Shown: positions 16,031 through 25,640, counted from the stretch's first letter. The stretch: 35,792 nt of DNA from Clostridiales bacterium (GCA_012839095.1 DUOA01000076.1:1-35792); one strand, 5' to 3'. A program made the numbers and translations. Notes: generated from the letters alone by a model not told the origin.

Positions 16031-18682
16031 ATGGCAAAGAAATATGTATACCTTTTTAGCGAGGGTAATGCAGATATGCGTAACCTTTTAGGCGGAAAGG
16101 GTGCCAATCTGTCAGAAATGACAAACCTGGGCCTTCCCGTGCCACCGGGATTTACCGTTACAACTGAGGCTTGCACCCGCTATTATGATGACGGTGAGGT
16201 TATCGCCGATGAAATTGTAGATCAGATTCACAACGCCATGGCTGAACTTGAGAAAGTTGCAGGTAAAAAGTTCGGCGACATGGAAAATCCTTTCCTGGTA
16301 TCAGTTCGTTCCGGTGCACGTGCTTCCATGCCGGGCATGATGGATACAATTCTGAATCTTGGACTGAACGACGTTGCAGTACAGGGAATGGCCCGTCTTA
16401 CCGGCAATGAACGGTTTGCCTATGACAGCTACCGCAGGTTCATCCAGATGTTCTCCGATGTGGTAATGGAAGTGGAAAAGGCTAAGTTTGACGCCTTATT
16501 CAATGCCGTAAAGAAAGAGAGCAATGTAGAAGCGGATACTGACCTGACTGCTGAAAATCTAAAGGAAATTGTACGGAGATACAAGGAGTTATACAGAAAG
16601 GAAAAGGGAGAAGACTTCCCTCAGGATCCCAAAACACAGCTCCTCGAATCCATAAAGGCTGTTTTCCGTTCCTGGAACAATCCCCGTGCTGTCGTTTACA
16701 GAAGGATGAATGACATACCAGGCAGCTGGGGCACAGCCGTAAATGTGCAGGCAATGGTATTTGGAAATATGGGCGAGGATTCTGGTACCGGTGTTGCCTT
16801 TACCAGAGATCCTTCCACCGGTGAGAACAAGCTTTATGGTGAATACCTGATGAATGCCCAGGGGGAGGATGTTGTTGCCGGCATACGCACCCCCAACCAT
16901 ATTTCACATTTGCAGGAAACCAATCCGGAAGTATATCAGCAGTTTGTTGAGATAGCAGAAAAGCTGGAAAAGCATTACCGTGATATGCAGGATATGGAGT
17001 TTACCATAGAAAAGGGCAAGCTCTATATGCTGCAGACCCGAAATGGAAAAAGGACTGCCGCAGCTGCTGTCAAAATTGCGGTTGATTTGGTGGATGAAGG
17101 CCTTCTCACCAAGGAAGAAGCGATTCTAAAGGTAGATCCCAAACAGCTGGATGCCTTGCTGCATCCCACCTTCCAGCCTGATGCGCTGAAAGCGGCCAAG
17201 CCTGTGGCAAAAGGCCTGCCGGCATCTCCTGGTGCTGCTGCCGGCGCGGTATACTTTACAGCTGAAGCTGCCAAGGCTGCTGCAGAGCAGGGAAGCAAGG
17301 TTATACTGGTTCGGGAGGAAACCTCACCGGAAGACATCGAGGGAATGTATGCAGCTGAAGGTATTCTGACCTCCAGGGGCGGCATGACTTCTCACGCTGC
17401 AGTTGTAGCCCGGGGAATCGGAACCTGCTGCGTGGCCGGGTGTTCCGAAATTGCGGTGAATGAAAAAACCAAAACCTTTACCGTAAATGGAATGACATTT
17501 AAGGAAGGAGACAGGATCTCCCTGGATGGCAGCACAGGCTTTGTATACAGCGGCACTATTCCGACACAGGATCCTGCTCTCACCGGAGACTTTGAGACCC
17601 TGATGAACTGGGCTGATGAACTAAGGGTGCTAAAGGTCCGAACCAACGCAGATTCTCCCAAGGATGCAGCCCAGGCAGTTGAATTCGGTGCCGAGGGCAT
17701 TGGTCTCTGCCGAACTGAGCATATGTTCTTTGAGGCTGACAGAATTCCTGCTTTCCGAAAAATGATTGTTGCATCCAATGAAGATGACAGAAGAAAGGCC
17801 CTGGAACAGATTCTGCCCATGCAGAGAGAGGACTTCAAGGGGATTTATGAAGCCATGGAAGGCAGACCGGTAACCATTCGACTGCTGGATCCTCCCCTTC
17901 ATGAATTCCTGCCCCATGAGGACAGGGATATAGAAGCCCTGGCATCAGATCTGGGACTGTCTTTTGATGAACTGAAGAGCATCATTGCAGGCCTTAAGGA
18001 ACTGAATCCCATGCTGGGCCACAGAGGCTGCCGTCTGGCCGTAACCTATCCTGAAATAGCAGAAATGCAGACCAGAGCCATTATTGAGGCTGCCATACAG
18101 GTTAAAAAAGAAAAAGGTTATGACCTGGTTCCTGAAATAATGATTCCCCTTGTTTGTGAAGCAAAGGAACTGAAATATGTCAAGGATATCATTACAGGAA
18201 CAGCTGACCGGATAATAGAGGAATCAGGTATTGAGCTGAAATATCTGGTAGGTACCATGATAGAAATTCCCAGAGCCTGCCTGACAGCTGATGAAATTGC
18301 TGCAGAGGCTGAGTTCTTCTCCTTTGGTACCAACGACCTGACCCAGATGGCTTATGGATTGAGCCGAGACGATGCCGGTAAGATTTTGGAAGATTATTAT
18401 GAGGCACAGATATTCGAGTCCGATCCGACAGCCAGACTGGACCGTACGGGAGTAGGAAAACTCATGAAGATGGCTGTTGAACTGGGCAGGAACAGCAGAC
18501 CCGACATCAAGCTCGGTATCTGCGGAGAACACGGCGGGGATCCAAGCTCTGTTGAATTCTGCCATATCCTCGGTCTGGACTATGTGTCCTGCTCACCTTT
18601 CAGGGTGCCGATAGCCAGGTTGGCTGCTGCCCAGGCCAGGGTGACGGAGCTGCACCAGCATGATAATCTGGGCCAGAAGTAA
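16031..18682 (+). CDS. ppdK: Pyruvate, phosphate dikinase
   Basis: This 883-residue enzyme interconverts pyruvate, ATP and phosphate with phosphoenolpyruvate, AMP and pyrophosphate. In anaerobic Clostridia it links glycolysis and gluconeogenesis. The N-terminal ATP-grasp domain has GGKGANLSEM and SVRSGARASMPGMMDTILNL. The swivelling phosphohistidine domain has TSRGGMTSHAAVVARG with catalytic His455, the same residue number as in the Clostridium symbiosum enzyme. The C-terminal PEP/pyruvate barrel has CRTEHMFF, GTNDLTQM and CGEHGGDP. The start is ATG 16031 after AAGGAGG. It is probably a single-gene unit ending at a good terminator. Length and motifs are normal. Confidence 0.98.
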   Translation: MAKKYVYLFSEGNADMRNLLGGKGANLSEMTNLGLPVPPGFTVTTEACTRYYDDGEVIADEIVDQIHNAMAELEKVAGKKFGDMENPFLVSVRSGARASMPGMMDTILNLGLNDVAVQGMARLTGNERFAYDSYRRFIQMFSDVVMEVEKAKFDALFNAVKKESNVEADTDLTAENLKEIVRRYKELYRKEKGEDFPQDPKTQLLESIKAVFRSWNNPRAVVYRRMNDIPGSWGTAVNVQAMVFGNMGEDSGTGVAFTRDPSTGENKLYGEYLMNAQGEDVVAGIRTPNHISHLQETNPEVYQQFVEIAEKLEKHYRDMQDMEFTIEKGKLYMLQTRNGKRTAAAAVKIAVDLVDEGLLTKEEAILKVDPKQLDALLHPTFQPDALKAAKPVAKGLPASPGAAAGAVYFTAEAAKAAAEQGSKVILVREETSPEDIEGMYAAEGILTSRGGMTSHAAVVARGIGTCCVAGCSEIAVNEKTKTFTVNGMTFKEGDRISLDGSTGFVYSGTIPTQDPALTGDFETLMNWADELRVLKVRTNADSPKDAAQAVEFGAEGIGLCRTEHMFFEADRIPAFRKMIVASNEDDRRKALEQILPMQREDFKGIYEAMEGRPVTIRLLDPPLHEFLPHEDRDIEALASDLGLSFDELKSIIAGLKELNPMLGHRGCRLAVTYPEIAEMQTRAIIEAAIQVKKEKGYDLVPEIMIPLVCEAKELKYVKDIITGTADRIIEESGIELKYLVGTMIEIPRACLTADEIAAEAEFFSFGTNDLTQMAYGLSRDDAGKILEDYYEAQIFESDPTARLDRTGVGKLMKMAVELGRNSRPDIKLGICGEHGGDPSSVEFCHILGLDYVSCSPFRVPIARLAAAQARVTELHQHDNLGQK

Positions 18683-18712
18683 GCGGCATTAAATAAAGAA
18701 TCAGCAGGAAAT

Positions 18713-18758
18713 ATCCGGGGGAAGCATGCCAGTCAGGCCGGCTTCCGCCGGATTTTTT
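18713..18758 (+). terminator. Rho-independent terminator of ppdK
   Basis: ATCCGGGGGAAGC at 18713-18725 pairs with GCTTCCGCCGGAT at 18741-18753, with one G-G mismatch and a 15-nt loop. Six T residues follow. Confidence 0.9.
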
Positions 18759-18824
18759 ACTTAAAGCCGGCAGCAATAAAATGTAAAGAAAGAATTCGTG
18801 GAATTATGAAAAAGCAGGATTAAA

Positions 18825-18857
18825 GACTTCCAGTGTGGTATATATATACTGGAAGTC
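18825..18857 (+). promoter_or_regulatory. Inverted repeat flanking an extended -10, possible operator of dgt-dnaG-rpoD
   Basis: Perfect 10-bp arms, GACTTCCAGT at 18825-18834 and ACTGGAAGTC at 18848-18857, enclose 13 bases. The enclosed bases contain TATATA at 18839-18844, preceded by TGG as an extended -10. No T-run follows, so this is not a terminator. A dimeric repressor site over a promoter is one reading; a leader-RNA hairpin is another. Confidence 0.45.
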
Positions 18858-18930
18858 AGTGCAAGAAACTGCATGTTGGATACAGGAAAAAGGATAACAG
18901 GGAGGGCAGCCGGCAGAGGAGGGAAGGCAA

Positions 18931-19929
18931 TTGATTCGACAGGAACTGGAGAGATTGGAAGAAACCACATTGTCACCTTTGGCAGCAAAGAGCAGCAGAT
19001 GCAGGGGACGCCTGCATGAAACCCAACCCTGCGAGATTCGGACGGAATTCCAGCGGGATCGGGACAAGATTCTTCATTGCAAATCATTCCGGAGATTGAA
19101 GCATAAGACACAGGTCTTTATATCGCCTGAGGGGGATCACTATCGTACTCGCCTTACCCATACCCTTGAAGTATCACAAATTGCCCGTACCATTGCCCGT
19201 GCCCTCAGACTGAATGAAGATTTAACGGAGGCTATGTCCCTGGGACACGATTTGGGCCATACACCCTTTGGACATACCGGAGAGCGCCTGCTGAATGAAA
19301 TATCCTCCACCGGCTTTAAACACAATGTACACAGCCTGCGGGTTGTTGATATTCTTGAGGGCGGGAGGGGCCTCAATCTGACCTGGGAGGTGCGGGATGG
19401 AATCCTGAATCATACCAAATCCGGAAAGCCGGCTACCCTGGAAGGGCAGATTCTATCAATCAGCGATCGAATTGCCTATATCAACCATGATATAGATGAT
19501 GCCATACGGGCCGGCGTATTATCTGAAGGTGAACTGCCCCGGGAATGCACGGAAATTCTTGGAGACTCCCACAAGACCAGGATAGACAGGATGGTTAAGG
19601 ATCTGATTCAAAGCAGTGAAGGCAAAAGTAAAATTTCCATGAGCAGGGAAGTGGGTCAGGCCACAGAGCAGCTGCGGGATTTCATGTTTGAGAGGGTATA
19701 TACCGATTCCAAGGCAAAGGAAGAGGAAAAGAAGGCAATGTACATTTTGGAAGAGCTGTTCCGCCACTTTCTCAGACACCCGTACAGCCTGCCGGAGGAA
19801 TATAAGAAACAGATCCCCGTCTATGGTGAAGAACAGGCAGTCTGTGATTACATTGCCGGCATGACGGATCGATATGCTGTCCGTATCTTTCAGGATTTAT
19901 TCGTGCCTTCCTCCTGGAAACGAATTTAA
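18931..19929 (+). CDS. dgt: Deoxyguanosinetriphosphate triphosphohydrolase-like HD protein
   Basis: This 332-residue HD-domain enzyme hydrolyses dNTPs, typically dGTP, to the nucleoside and triphosphate, helping control precursor pools. Motifs in order: RDKILHCKSFRRLKHKTQVF, then DHYRTRLTHTLEVSQIAR with the first metal His, SLGHDLGHTPFGHTGE with the HD pair, and the later SISDRIAYINHDIDDA with the final Asp. It starts at TTG 18931, with AGAGGAGGG at 18915-18923. It lies 171 bases before dnaG in the same direction, a frequent clostridial arrangement that joins nucleotide control to the primase and sigma-factor genes. Substrate choice within the family cannot be read from sequence. Confidence 0.92.
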   Translation: MIRQELERLEETTLSPLAAKSSRCRGRLHETQPCEIRTEFQRDRDKILHCKSFRRLKHKTQVFISPEGDHYRTRLTHTLEVSQIARTIARALRLNEDLTEAMSLGHDLGHTPFGHTGERLLNEISSTGFKHNVHSLRVVDILEGGRGLNLTWEVRDGILNHTKSGKPATLEGQILSISDRIAYINHDIDDAIRAGVLSEGELPRECTEILGDSHKTRIDRMVKDLIQSSEGKSKISMSREVGQATEQLRDFMFERVYTDSKAKEEEKKAMYILEELFRHFLRHPYSLPEEYKKQIPVYGEEQAVCDYIAGMTDRYAVRIFQDLFVPSSWKRI

Positions 19930-20100
19930 ATTTGCTGCCTTGAAGGAAAAACGCAAAAGATGTCGAATATGTATTGGCTCAGGTTTACGCCCGGATTAGC
20001 TTCATCCGTATATATTGAATTTTTTGATATGTGAAAAAAGAAAAAAAAGAAGGAAATTTTGTGGTTTTGGCGAACATATATAACAGAAAAGGTGAAGCAT

Positions 20101-21918
20101 ATGCCATGGTTTCCGGAAGATTGGATCGATGAAGTAATATCCAGGAGCGATATTGTAGACATAGTCAGTGAATATGTGGCATTAAAGCCCGTCGGGAGAG
20201 GATACTTCGGACTCTGTCCCTTTCATAATGAAAAGACTGCCTCCTTCCATGTGTCTCCTGAGAGACAAATATATCATTGTTTCGGATGCGGTGAAGGAGG
20301 CAATGTTGTTTCCTTTATAATGGGCATGGAACGGATGGAATTTGTGGAATCCATGAAGTTTCTGGCCGAACGGGCAGGAATGGCTTTGCCGGATGAAGCC
20401 AATCAGGAACGCTTTCAGCAGGAGCGAAATGAAAGGCAGCAGCTTTTTGAGATTAACAGGGAATGTGCCCGGTACTACCATCAAATGCTGATGGAGGCTC
20501 CCGGCAAAGATGCACTGGCCTATCTGTTTTCCCGCGGTCTGGATATACGCACCATTCGAAGCTTTGGTCTTGGCTATGCACCCGGCAGCTGGGAAGATAC
20601 CCGGGATTATCTTAGAAAAAAGGGATATACCGACGGTCAGCTTTTAAGTCTGGGCATTGTTTTGGAAAACCCCGATAAAAGAAGAATCTATGATCGGTTC
20701 CGCAATAGAATCATGTTTCCTATAATTGATACCCGTGGCAGGGTTCTGGGGTTTGGCGGCAGAGTAATGGACGATTCCATGCCCAAGTATCTGAATTCAT
20801 CCGACGGCCCTACCTTTAATAAAAGCAGTAATCTTTTCGGCCTGCACCTGGCTGCCAGAGAGAGACCGCTGGAATACCTGATAATGGTGGAAGGCTACAT
20901 GGATGTCATTACACTGCATCAGTACGGATTTCCCCAGGCTGTAGCCTCCCTGGGAACATCTCTGACCCAGGAACAGGCCAGGCTGATGCGGCGGTTTGCC
21001 TCAGAAGTTTACCTTGCCTATGACGGTGACGAAGCCGGGCAGACAGCTGCCATGCGGGCAATGGATATCCTGACGGAGGCAGGGTGCAAGGTACGGGTAA
21101 TGCAGTTTCCGGAAGGTCTTGATCCGGATGATATCCTGAAGCAATACGGGCCGGAATATTTCAGAAAGCTGATGAATAAGAGTCTGTCACCGGTGGAATA
21201 CAAGTTGTCCAAACTGCGGAAAGAACATGATTTAACTGCTACCGAAGGGAAGGTAAGCTTTGCCACAGATGCGGCTAAGGTGCTGGCAAAGGTGGAGAAT
21301 TCCATAGAAAGGGATGCCTATATACAGGAATTGGAATCCCTGCTGGGAATCCGCTCAAGGGCCATATACGACCAGATTGCCAGGATTCAGGCAGCGGACC
21401 GGATGCAAAGCAGACAGAGAGGGAATACTACTGGTAATTATAGGTATACTAAAACCAAATCCCGCTTAACTGTCTTAAAATCCGGAAGTCTTAAGGCTGA
21501 GGTACATCTGGTGAATTTGATGGTTCAAGATAAAGCCATTGCCCGTAAAATTCTGGAGGGGCTGAAGGGGCTGAAACTGCAGGATCCCCTGCACCAGCGG
21601 GTGGCGGATATTGTAAAAGGCCTGCTGGAACGAAATCGGGAGGTAAGTGAAGCCCAGGTCATGAGTCATTTGGAAGACAAAGACAGCATTCGGAAATTAG
21701 TTGATATATTTCAACAGGAAATGGAGTATGATAACATAGACACATTTCTGTCAGACTGTCTTTATCAGGTAGAGAAAGGCATACTGGACAAACAAAGGCA
21801 GGAAATGCTGGATGAAATAGCAGCAATGGAGCAAAAAGGAAAAACTGATTCCGATAAATATAAAACCTTACTGAAGGAATTGCATCAGCTTAATCATAGA
21901 TTGAGCACGGACAGATAG
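20101..21918 (+). CDS. dnaG: DNA primase DnaG
   Basis: This 605-residue primase makes RNA primers at the replication fork and interacts with the replicative helicase. The N-terminal zinc finger has Cys39, His42, Cys60 and Cys63 ([11 protein letters not shown] and [11 protein letters not shown]). The catalytic core follows (about 125-330), with the Toprim motifs MVEGYMDVI and [11 protein letters not shown]. The C-terminal region, about 440-605, is the helicase-binding part. The start is ATG 20101 after AAGGTGA; in-frame codons further upstream lack a ribosome site and extend beyond the family N-terminus [10 protein letters not shown]. It ends 16 bases before rpoD, the classic primase-sigma operon. 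Confidence 0.98.
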   Translation: MPWFPEDWIDEVISRSDIVDIVSEYVALKPVGRGYFGLCPFHNEKTASFHVSPERQIYHCFGCGEGGNVVSFIMGMERMEFVESMKFLAERAGMALPDEANQERFQQERNERQQLFEINRECARYYHQMLMEAPGKDALAYLFSRGLDIRTIRSFGLGYAPGSWEDTRDYLRKKGYTDGQLLSLGIVLENPDKRRIYDRFRNRIMFPIIDTRGRVLGFGGRVMDDSMPKYLNSSDGPTFNKSSNLFGLHLAARERPLEYLIMVEGYMDVITLHQYGFPQAVASLGTSLTQEQARLMRRFASEVYLAYDGDEAGQTAAMRAMDILTEAGCKVRVMQFPEGLDPDDILKQYGPEYFRKLMNKSLSPVEYKLSKLRKEHDLTATEGKVSFATDAAKVLAKVENSIERDAYIQELESLLGIRSRAIYDQIARIQAADRMQSRQRGNTTGNYRYTKTKSRLTVLKSGSLKAEVHLVNLMVQDKAIARKILEGLKGLKLQDPLHQRVADIVKGLLERNREVSEAQVMSHLEDKDSIRKLVDIFQQEMEYDNIDTFLSDCLYQVEKGILDKQRQEMLDEIAAMEQKGKTDSDKYKTLLKELHQLNHRLSTDR

Positions 21919-21934
21919 GAAAGGAGGGTATTGC

Positions 21935-23005
21935 GTGCAAAATGGAGAGTCAAAAATGAGCAGGATAAAAGAGCTCATTGATAAGGGCAAGTCGAAGGGT
22001 GTGCTGACTTATAAAGAGATTATGGACATGCTGGAAGAAATCGACCTTCAGCCTGAACAAATCGAAAAGGTCTATGAAACTCTGGAATCCCTCGGAATTG
22101 ATGTAATGGATGAAGTGACAGAAGAAGAGACCGTAAGTGAAAAGGAAGATGACAGCATCAGTGTTCCGGAGGGAGTCAATATAGATGACCCCGTACGCAT
22201 GTATCTAAAAGAAATTGGGAAGGTTCCCCTGTTAACCGCCGAAGAGGAAATTGATCTCGCTCAGAGAATGGGGCAGGGTGATGAATCAGCCAAACGCAAA
22301 CTGGTGGAAGCCAATCTTCGTCTGGTTGTCAGCATTGCCAAAAGATATGTTGGAAGGGGAATGCTGTTCCTGGATCTGATTCAGGAAGGGAATCTGGGCC
22401 TTATAAAGGCTGTTGAGAAGTTTGACTATCAAAAGGGCTTCAAGTTCAGTACCTATGCCACCTGGTGGATACGTCAGGCCATAACCCGTGCCATAGCGGA
22501 TCAGGCCAGAACCATACGAATACCGGTGCATATGGTGGAAACCATAAACAAACTCATCCGCGTATCAAGACAGCTGCTTCAGGAATACGGCCGGGAGCCC
22601 CTGCCCGAAGAAATTGCAGCGGAAATGGGGATACCGGAAGACAAGGTGCGGGAGATAATGAAAATAGCCCAGGAGCCCGTATCCCTGGAAACACCTATCG
22701 GTGAAGAGGAAGACAGTCATTTGGGAGATTTCATTCCCGATGATGATGCCCCTGCACCAGCCGAGGCCGCTGCCTTTACCCTGCTTAAGGAGCAGCTAAT
22801 GGATGTATTGGATACTCTGACCAGCCGGGAAGAAAAGGTACTCAGACTTCGATTCGGGCTGGATGACGGCAGAGCCCGCACCCTGGAAGAGGTAGGCAAG
22901 GAGTTTAACGTCACCAGAGAGCGGATCCGGCAGATTGAGGCCAAAGCCCTGCGAAAACTGCGTCATCCCAGCAGAAGCAAAAAGCTGAAGGACTATCTGG
23001 ATTAA
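21935..23005 (+). CDS. rpoD: Primary RNA polymerase sigma factor (RpoD/SigA)
   Basis: This 356-residue sigma factor directs most transcription and recognises the TTGACA/TATAAT promoters seen throughout the window. A short region 1.1 (about 1-85) is acidic. Region 1.2 is [17 protein letters not shown]. Region 2 contains [20 protein letters not shown] for -10 recognition and melting. Region 3 follows. Region 4.2 has [20 protein letters not shown] for -35 recognition. The ending KKLKDYLD is typical. The start is GTG 21935 after AAGGAGG at 21921-21927; ATG 21956 would be a shorter choice. It is coupled to dnaG by a 16-base gap. Confidence 0.98.
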   Translation: MQNGESKMSRIKELIDKGKSKGVLTYKEIMDMLEEIDLQPEQIEKVYETLESLGIDVMDEVTEEETVSEKEDDSISVPEGVNIDDPVRMYLKEIGKVPLLTAEEEIDLAQRMGQGDESAKRKLVEANLRLVVSIAKRYVGRGMLFLDLIQEGNLGLIKAVEKFDYQKGFKFSTYATWWIRQAITRAIADQARTIRIPVHMVETINKLIRVSRQLLQEYGREPLPEEIAAEMGIPEDKVREIMKIAQEPVSLETPIGEEEDSHLGDFIPDDDAPAPAEAAAFTLLKEQLMDVLDTLTSREEKVLRLRFGLDDGRARTLEEVGKEFNVTRERIRQIEAKALRKLRHPSRSKKLKDYLD

Positions 23006-23036
23006 CAGCGGCGATTGCCAGCTTTTGCCGCTGTTT
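23004..23036 (+). terminator. Probable terminator of the dgt-dnaG-rpoD operon
   Basis: AACAGCGGC at 23004-23012 pairs with GCCGCTGTT at 23027-23035 over a 14-nt loop. The T-run is short, so it may be leaky. It overlaps the rpoD stop codon. Confidence 0.55.
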
Positions 23037-23049
23037 CCTGATATTCTTA

Positions 23050-23078
23050 TTGACGAGGCAGGGCCCATGGGCTATAAT
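23050..23078 (+). promoter_or_regulatory. Consensus promoter of the tRNA gene
   Basis: TTGACG at 23050-23055 and TATAAT at 23073-23078 have a 17-base spacer. Transcription would start about 5 bases before the mature tRNA 5' end, leaving a very short 5' leader for RNase P to remove. Confidence 0.9.
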
Positions 23079-23089
23079 ATAATGAGTCT

Positions 23090-23166
23090 GGGCCTTTAGC
23101 TCAGTTGGTTAGAGCAACCGGCTCATAACCGGTCGGTCCGGGGTTCGAGTCCCTGAAGGCCCACCA
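23090..23166 (+). tRNA. tRNA with CAU anticodon, probably tRNA-Ile2 (lysidine-modified), otherwise tRNA-Met
   Basis: The 77-base gene folds into a full cloverleaf with encoded CCA (23164-23166). The acceptor stem GGGCCTT pairs with AAGGCCC. The D arm is GCTC/GAGC. The anticodon stem ACCGG/CCGGT encloses CTCATAA. The T loop is TTCGAGT. A CAU anticodon can be Met or, after lysidine modification by TilS, Ile for AUA codons. The acceptor has C4-G69 and C5-G68, the pairs E. coli TilS uses to choose tRNA-Ile2 over tRNA-Met. It also lacks the initiator's C1-A72 mismatch and three G-C anticodon pairs. The Ile2 assignment is an inference from those pairs. Confidence 0.93.
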
Positions 23167-23210
23167 GATTTATGGTATATCAAACAAGTTACCTTATGTT
23201 ATTCTTCAGG

Positions 23211-23236
23211 AAGACACCGCCTACTACGGTGTTTTT
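23211..23236 (+). terminator. Rho-independent terminator after the tRNA gene
   Basis: ACACCG at 23214-23219 pairs with CGGTGT at 23227-23232, extended by A-T pairs, with a 7-nt loop and a T-run to 23236. Confidence 0.85.
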
Positions 23237-23345
23237 GCTTTATTTAAAAAGATGCTGCAGGCAGTTTTTGTGTCAGAATTTTTCTTAAGCATACCAGCCT
23301 GATAAGCATAAGAATAAGGTAGAACAAGGAGCTGTATGAAAGGTT

Positions 23346-24047
23346 ATGTTCTTAAGCCCAAGGCTGCAGAAAGTCGCAGACCTGGTGCCGGATTGCCATA
23401 CACTGGCTGATATTGGCACCGACCACGGATATATTCCCCTGTACCTGATTCGGCAAAGCAGGGTAAAGCATGCAATTGCAGCTGACATCAACGCAGGTCC
23501 GCTGGATAAGGCCAGGCGGCTGATTGAACATAATAAACTCAGTCATTGCATAGAAACGCGTCTGGGAAACGGCTTGTCCGTCCTGCTGCCGGGTGAGGCA
23601 GACGTCATCGTGATTGCGGGCATGGGCGGCGTCCTGATCAGCAGAATACTTATGCAGGGCGTGGAGGCAGCCAGCAAGGCATATGCCTTGATTCTCCAGC
23701 CTATGACGGGTCAGCCGGAACTGCGCCGCTGGCTGATTCAGAACGGATATGGCATTACAGATGAGGAACTGGCCAAAGAAGGGCATCGTATTTATGAGAT
23801 CATTGTGGCGGTGCCAAATGAAAGAACACCGGAATATGAGAAAGACATCTTCTGTGATATTGGCTGGAAACTGATTGAAAAGAAGCATCCTCTCCTGAAG
23901 GAGTGGGTGGAAAGCAAAATCATGGGCCTTAAAGAAATACTCAGTCGGCTGGAAAATGGCAAAACAGAGGAAGCGGCAGCCCGTGTTGAAGAACTGAAAG
24001 AAAAGCGCAGGCAATACGAGGAGGTTTATCATTGTCTTATAAAGTAA
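23346..24047 (+). CDS. trmK: tRNA (adenine-22-N1)-methyltransferase TrmK
   Basis: This 233-residue SAM-dependent enzyme methylates A22 in the D loop of certain tRNAs. Family features are the opening LSPRLQKVADLV, the SAM-binding LADIGTDHGYIPLYL, AADINAGPLDKA, and the catalytic-site motif VIVIAGMGGVLISRIL, followed by LQPMTGQPELRRWL. A C-terminal coiled-coil tail is present. The neighbour downstream is a Nif3/YqfO protein, the same pair found near sigA in Bacillus. The ribosome site is awkward: AAGGAG at 23324-23329 is ideally spaced for an out-of-frame ATG at 23336, while the in-frame ATG 23346 has only GAAAGG very close. An in-frame stop at 23337-23339 excludes earlier starts. Confidence 0.93.
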   Translation: MFLSPRLQKVADLVPDCHTLADIGTDHGYIPLYLIRQSRVKHAIAADINAGPLDKARRLIEHNKLSHCIETRLGNGLSVLLPGEADVIVIAGMGGVLISRILMQGVEAASKAYALILQPMTGQPELRRWLIQNGYGITDEELAKEGHRIYEIIVAVPNERTPEYEKDIFCDIGWKLIEKKHPLLKEWVESKIMGLKEILSRLENGKTEEAAARVEELKEKRRQYEEVYHCLIK

Positions 24048-24871
24048 AGGATATTATCAGGCTGATGGAAGAAATTGCCCCTCCTGCCCTGGCGGAGTCC
24101 TGGGACAATACAGGCCTGCTGGTTGGCAGCAAGGAGGCCTCTGTTAACAGAATATTGGTCACCTTGGATGTAACCTCAGCCGTCATTGGGGAAGCAGCCG
24201 GCATGGGAGTGGATTTGATAATATGCCATCATCCGATAATTTTTAATTCCATTAAGGAAGTTAACGACAGTTCCCTCCCAGGCAGCTGGATTTTGGAACT
24301 CCTCCAAGCGGGAATTTCCGTCTATGCTGCTCACACCAACTTTGACAAGGCAGAGGGCGGATCGGATGATGCATTGGCTGAGCAATTGGGATTGGTGGAT
24401 ATCCGGCCCCTGACATGGGAACCTGCGAAGGAAGGTGTTACTGCAAGCCATTGGAATGGCAGGCAGCCTTCTTTTGGACGAATCGGACGGCTGCCTGGGA
24501 AGCTGACCCTGGAAGCTTATTTAAGGCAGATAGAACAGGCTCTGAATGCAGGCAGGATCGATTTTATCGGGGATCCAAAGAAGGATATTCAGATTGTGGC
24601 TTGCTGTGCAGGAGCCGGAGGAGATTTTATCGGAAACGCCCTGGATGCTGGTGCAGACCTTTTTGTCACCGGTGAGGCAAAGTATCATGAGTTGCTGCCG
24701 GTTTCGGAAAGCAGCATGGCTGCAGCAATCCTGGGGCATGATACATCGGAGTATCCGGCTGTGACAGCCTTAAAACAAAGTTTACAAAACAGAATCCATG
24801 CCTTACAATATAAAATAGAGGTTATTCAGTCAGAAGATTGTGGAAATATTTTTAGAAGATTAAGAGAGTAA
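24032..24871 (+). CDS. Nif3-like dinuclear metal-centre protein (YqfO/YbgI family)
   Basis: This 279-residue protein belongs to the Nif3/DUF34 family. Members form toroidal hexamers with two metal ions per subunit; the exact role is unsettled, and GTP cyclohydrolase type I of this fold is one annotation. Metal ligands are visible in LIICHHPIIFNSI, AAHTNFDKAEGG and the C-terminal LGHDTSEYP. SWDNTGLLVG near residue 23 is the family N-terminal signature. It lacks the extra ring-blocking domain found in the about 370-residue Bacillus YqfO, so it is the compact form. It starts at TTG 24032, with GAGGAGG at 24018-24024, and overlaps the end of trmK by 16 bases, showing translational coupling. Confidence 0.92.
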   Translation: MSYKVKDIIRLMEEIAPPALAESWDNTGLLVGSKEASVNRILVTLDVTSAVIGEAAGMGVDLIICHHPIIFNSIKEVNDSSLPGSWILELLQAGISVYAAHTNFDKAEGGSDDALAEQLGLVDIRPLTWEPAKEGVTASHWNGRQPSFGRIGRLPGKLTLEAYLRQIEQALNAGRIDFIGDPKKDIQIVACCAGAGGDFIGNALDAGADLFVTGEAKYHELLPVSESSMAAAILGHDTSEYPAVTALKQSLQNRIHALQYKIEVIQSEDCGNIFRRLRE

Positions 24872-24917
24872 GCTGGGCTTATTCCTTTTTCATTAATATG
24901 GAAGGAGGATGCAGGTT

Positions 24918-25640
24918 ATGGAACGGTTGGGCACCTTATGGAAATATCAGGAGATAGATTTGCTGATGGACCAGCATATCCTAGATAAGAAGAACTCTGA
25001 TTCGCGCAAGAAGCTCCTGAAAATAAGGAATTATCTGGTCAGACAGGAGGAAAATCTGATCAGTATGGACAAGGATGCCAGTCAAAGAAACAATCTGCTG
25101 GGCAAATTGTATGAGGAGTACAATGGAATCAGCGGCAGAATCCATACTCAGATTGAAAAAATGGAATCAGATGAAATTATATCAATGGAGGAACTGGAAC
25201 AGTTGACAAAGGAAGGCTTGATCCTGAAAGATCTGATACGCAGAAAAGAGGAAGAGCTTAAAAGATTGTCAAAGGACCTGGATAATTTTAAGAAAAGGAT
25301 TAATAATATACGGCAAAAGGTTTCTGAAGCCAAAAAGGAATATATAGAAGTTAAAAAAGTATATGATGCCGAAGTGGCTGCAATAAACAAGGAGCTGGCC
25401 ATACTGAAGAAGCAGAGGGATGCTGTTGCGCAGAACATTGACAAGGCTTTGATGGCAAAATATAAGAACATAAAGGCCAGCAGGACACCTGTCATTTCGC
25501 CGCTAACAGGAAATCAATGCGGCGGCTGCTTTATGAGTCTGGCTTCGTTGGTGGTGCAGAGAGTGAAAGACGGCAAGCGGATCGTGGAATGTGAAAACTG
25601 CGGCAGGATCCTGTATGACAAGGAATCCATTCCCAGTTGA
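24918..25640 (+). CDS. Coiled-coil protein with C-terminal C4 zinc ribbon
   Basis: This 240-residue cytoplasmic protein has a long helical coiled coil (about residues 10-180, rich in Lys and Glu with heptad leucines). A zinc ribbon follows near residues 200-235: QCGGCFMSL, then VECENCGRILYD, giving four cysteines in two CxxC pairs. Proteins with this layout (DUF164, CT398-like) are widespread in bacteria, and proposed roles include nucleic-acid or secretion-related functions. The role here is unknown. The start is ATG 24918 after AAGGAGG at 24902-24908; an earlier ATG at 24909 touches the ribosome site. It follows nif3 closely and comes just before rnpB, whose promoter overlaps its stop codon. 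Confidence 0.9.
   Translation: MERLGTLWKYQEIDLLMDQHILDKKNSDSRKKLLKIRNYLVRQEENLISMDKDASQRNNLLGKLYEEYNGISGRIHTQIEKMESDEIISMEELEQLTKEGLILKDLIRRKEEELKRLSKDLDNFKKRINNIRQKVSEAKKEYIEVKKVYDAEVAAINKELAILKKQRDAVAQNIDKALMAKYKNIKASRTPVISPLTGNQCGGCFMSLASLVVQRVKDGKRIVECENCGRILYDKESIPS

Noticed and set aside
20030-20053. Purine-rich run before dnaG
   Set aside because: A simple A/G tract with no repeat unit or pairing partner; nothing functional can be supported.
23352-24032. 226-codon minus-strand reading frame opposite trmK
   Set aside because: It is almost exactly antisense to trmK, whose SAM-binding motifs are clear.
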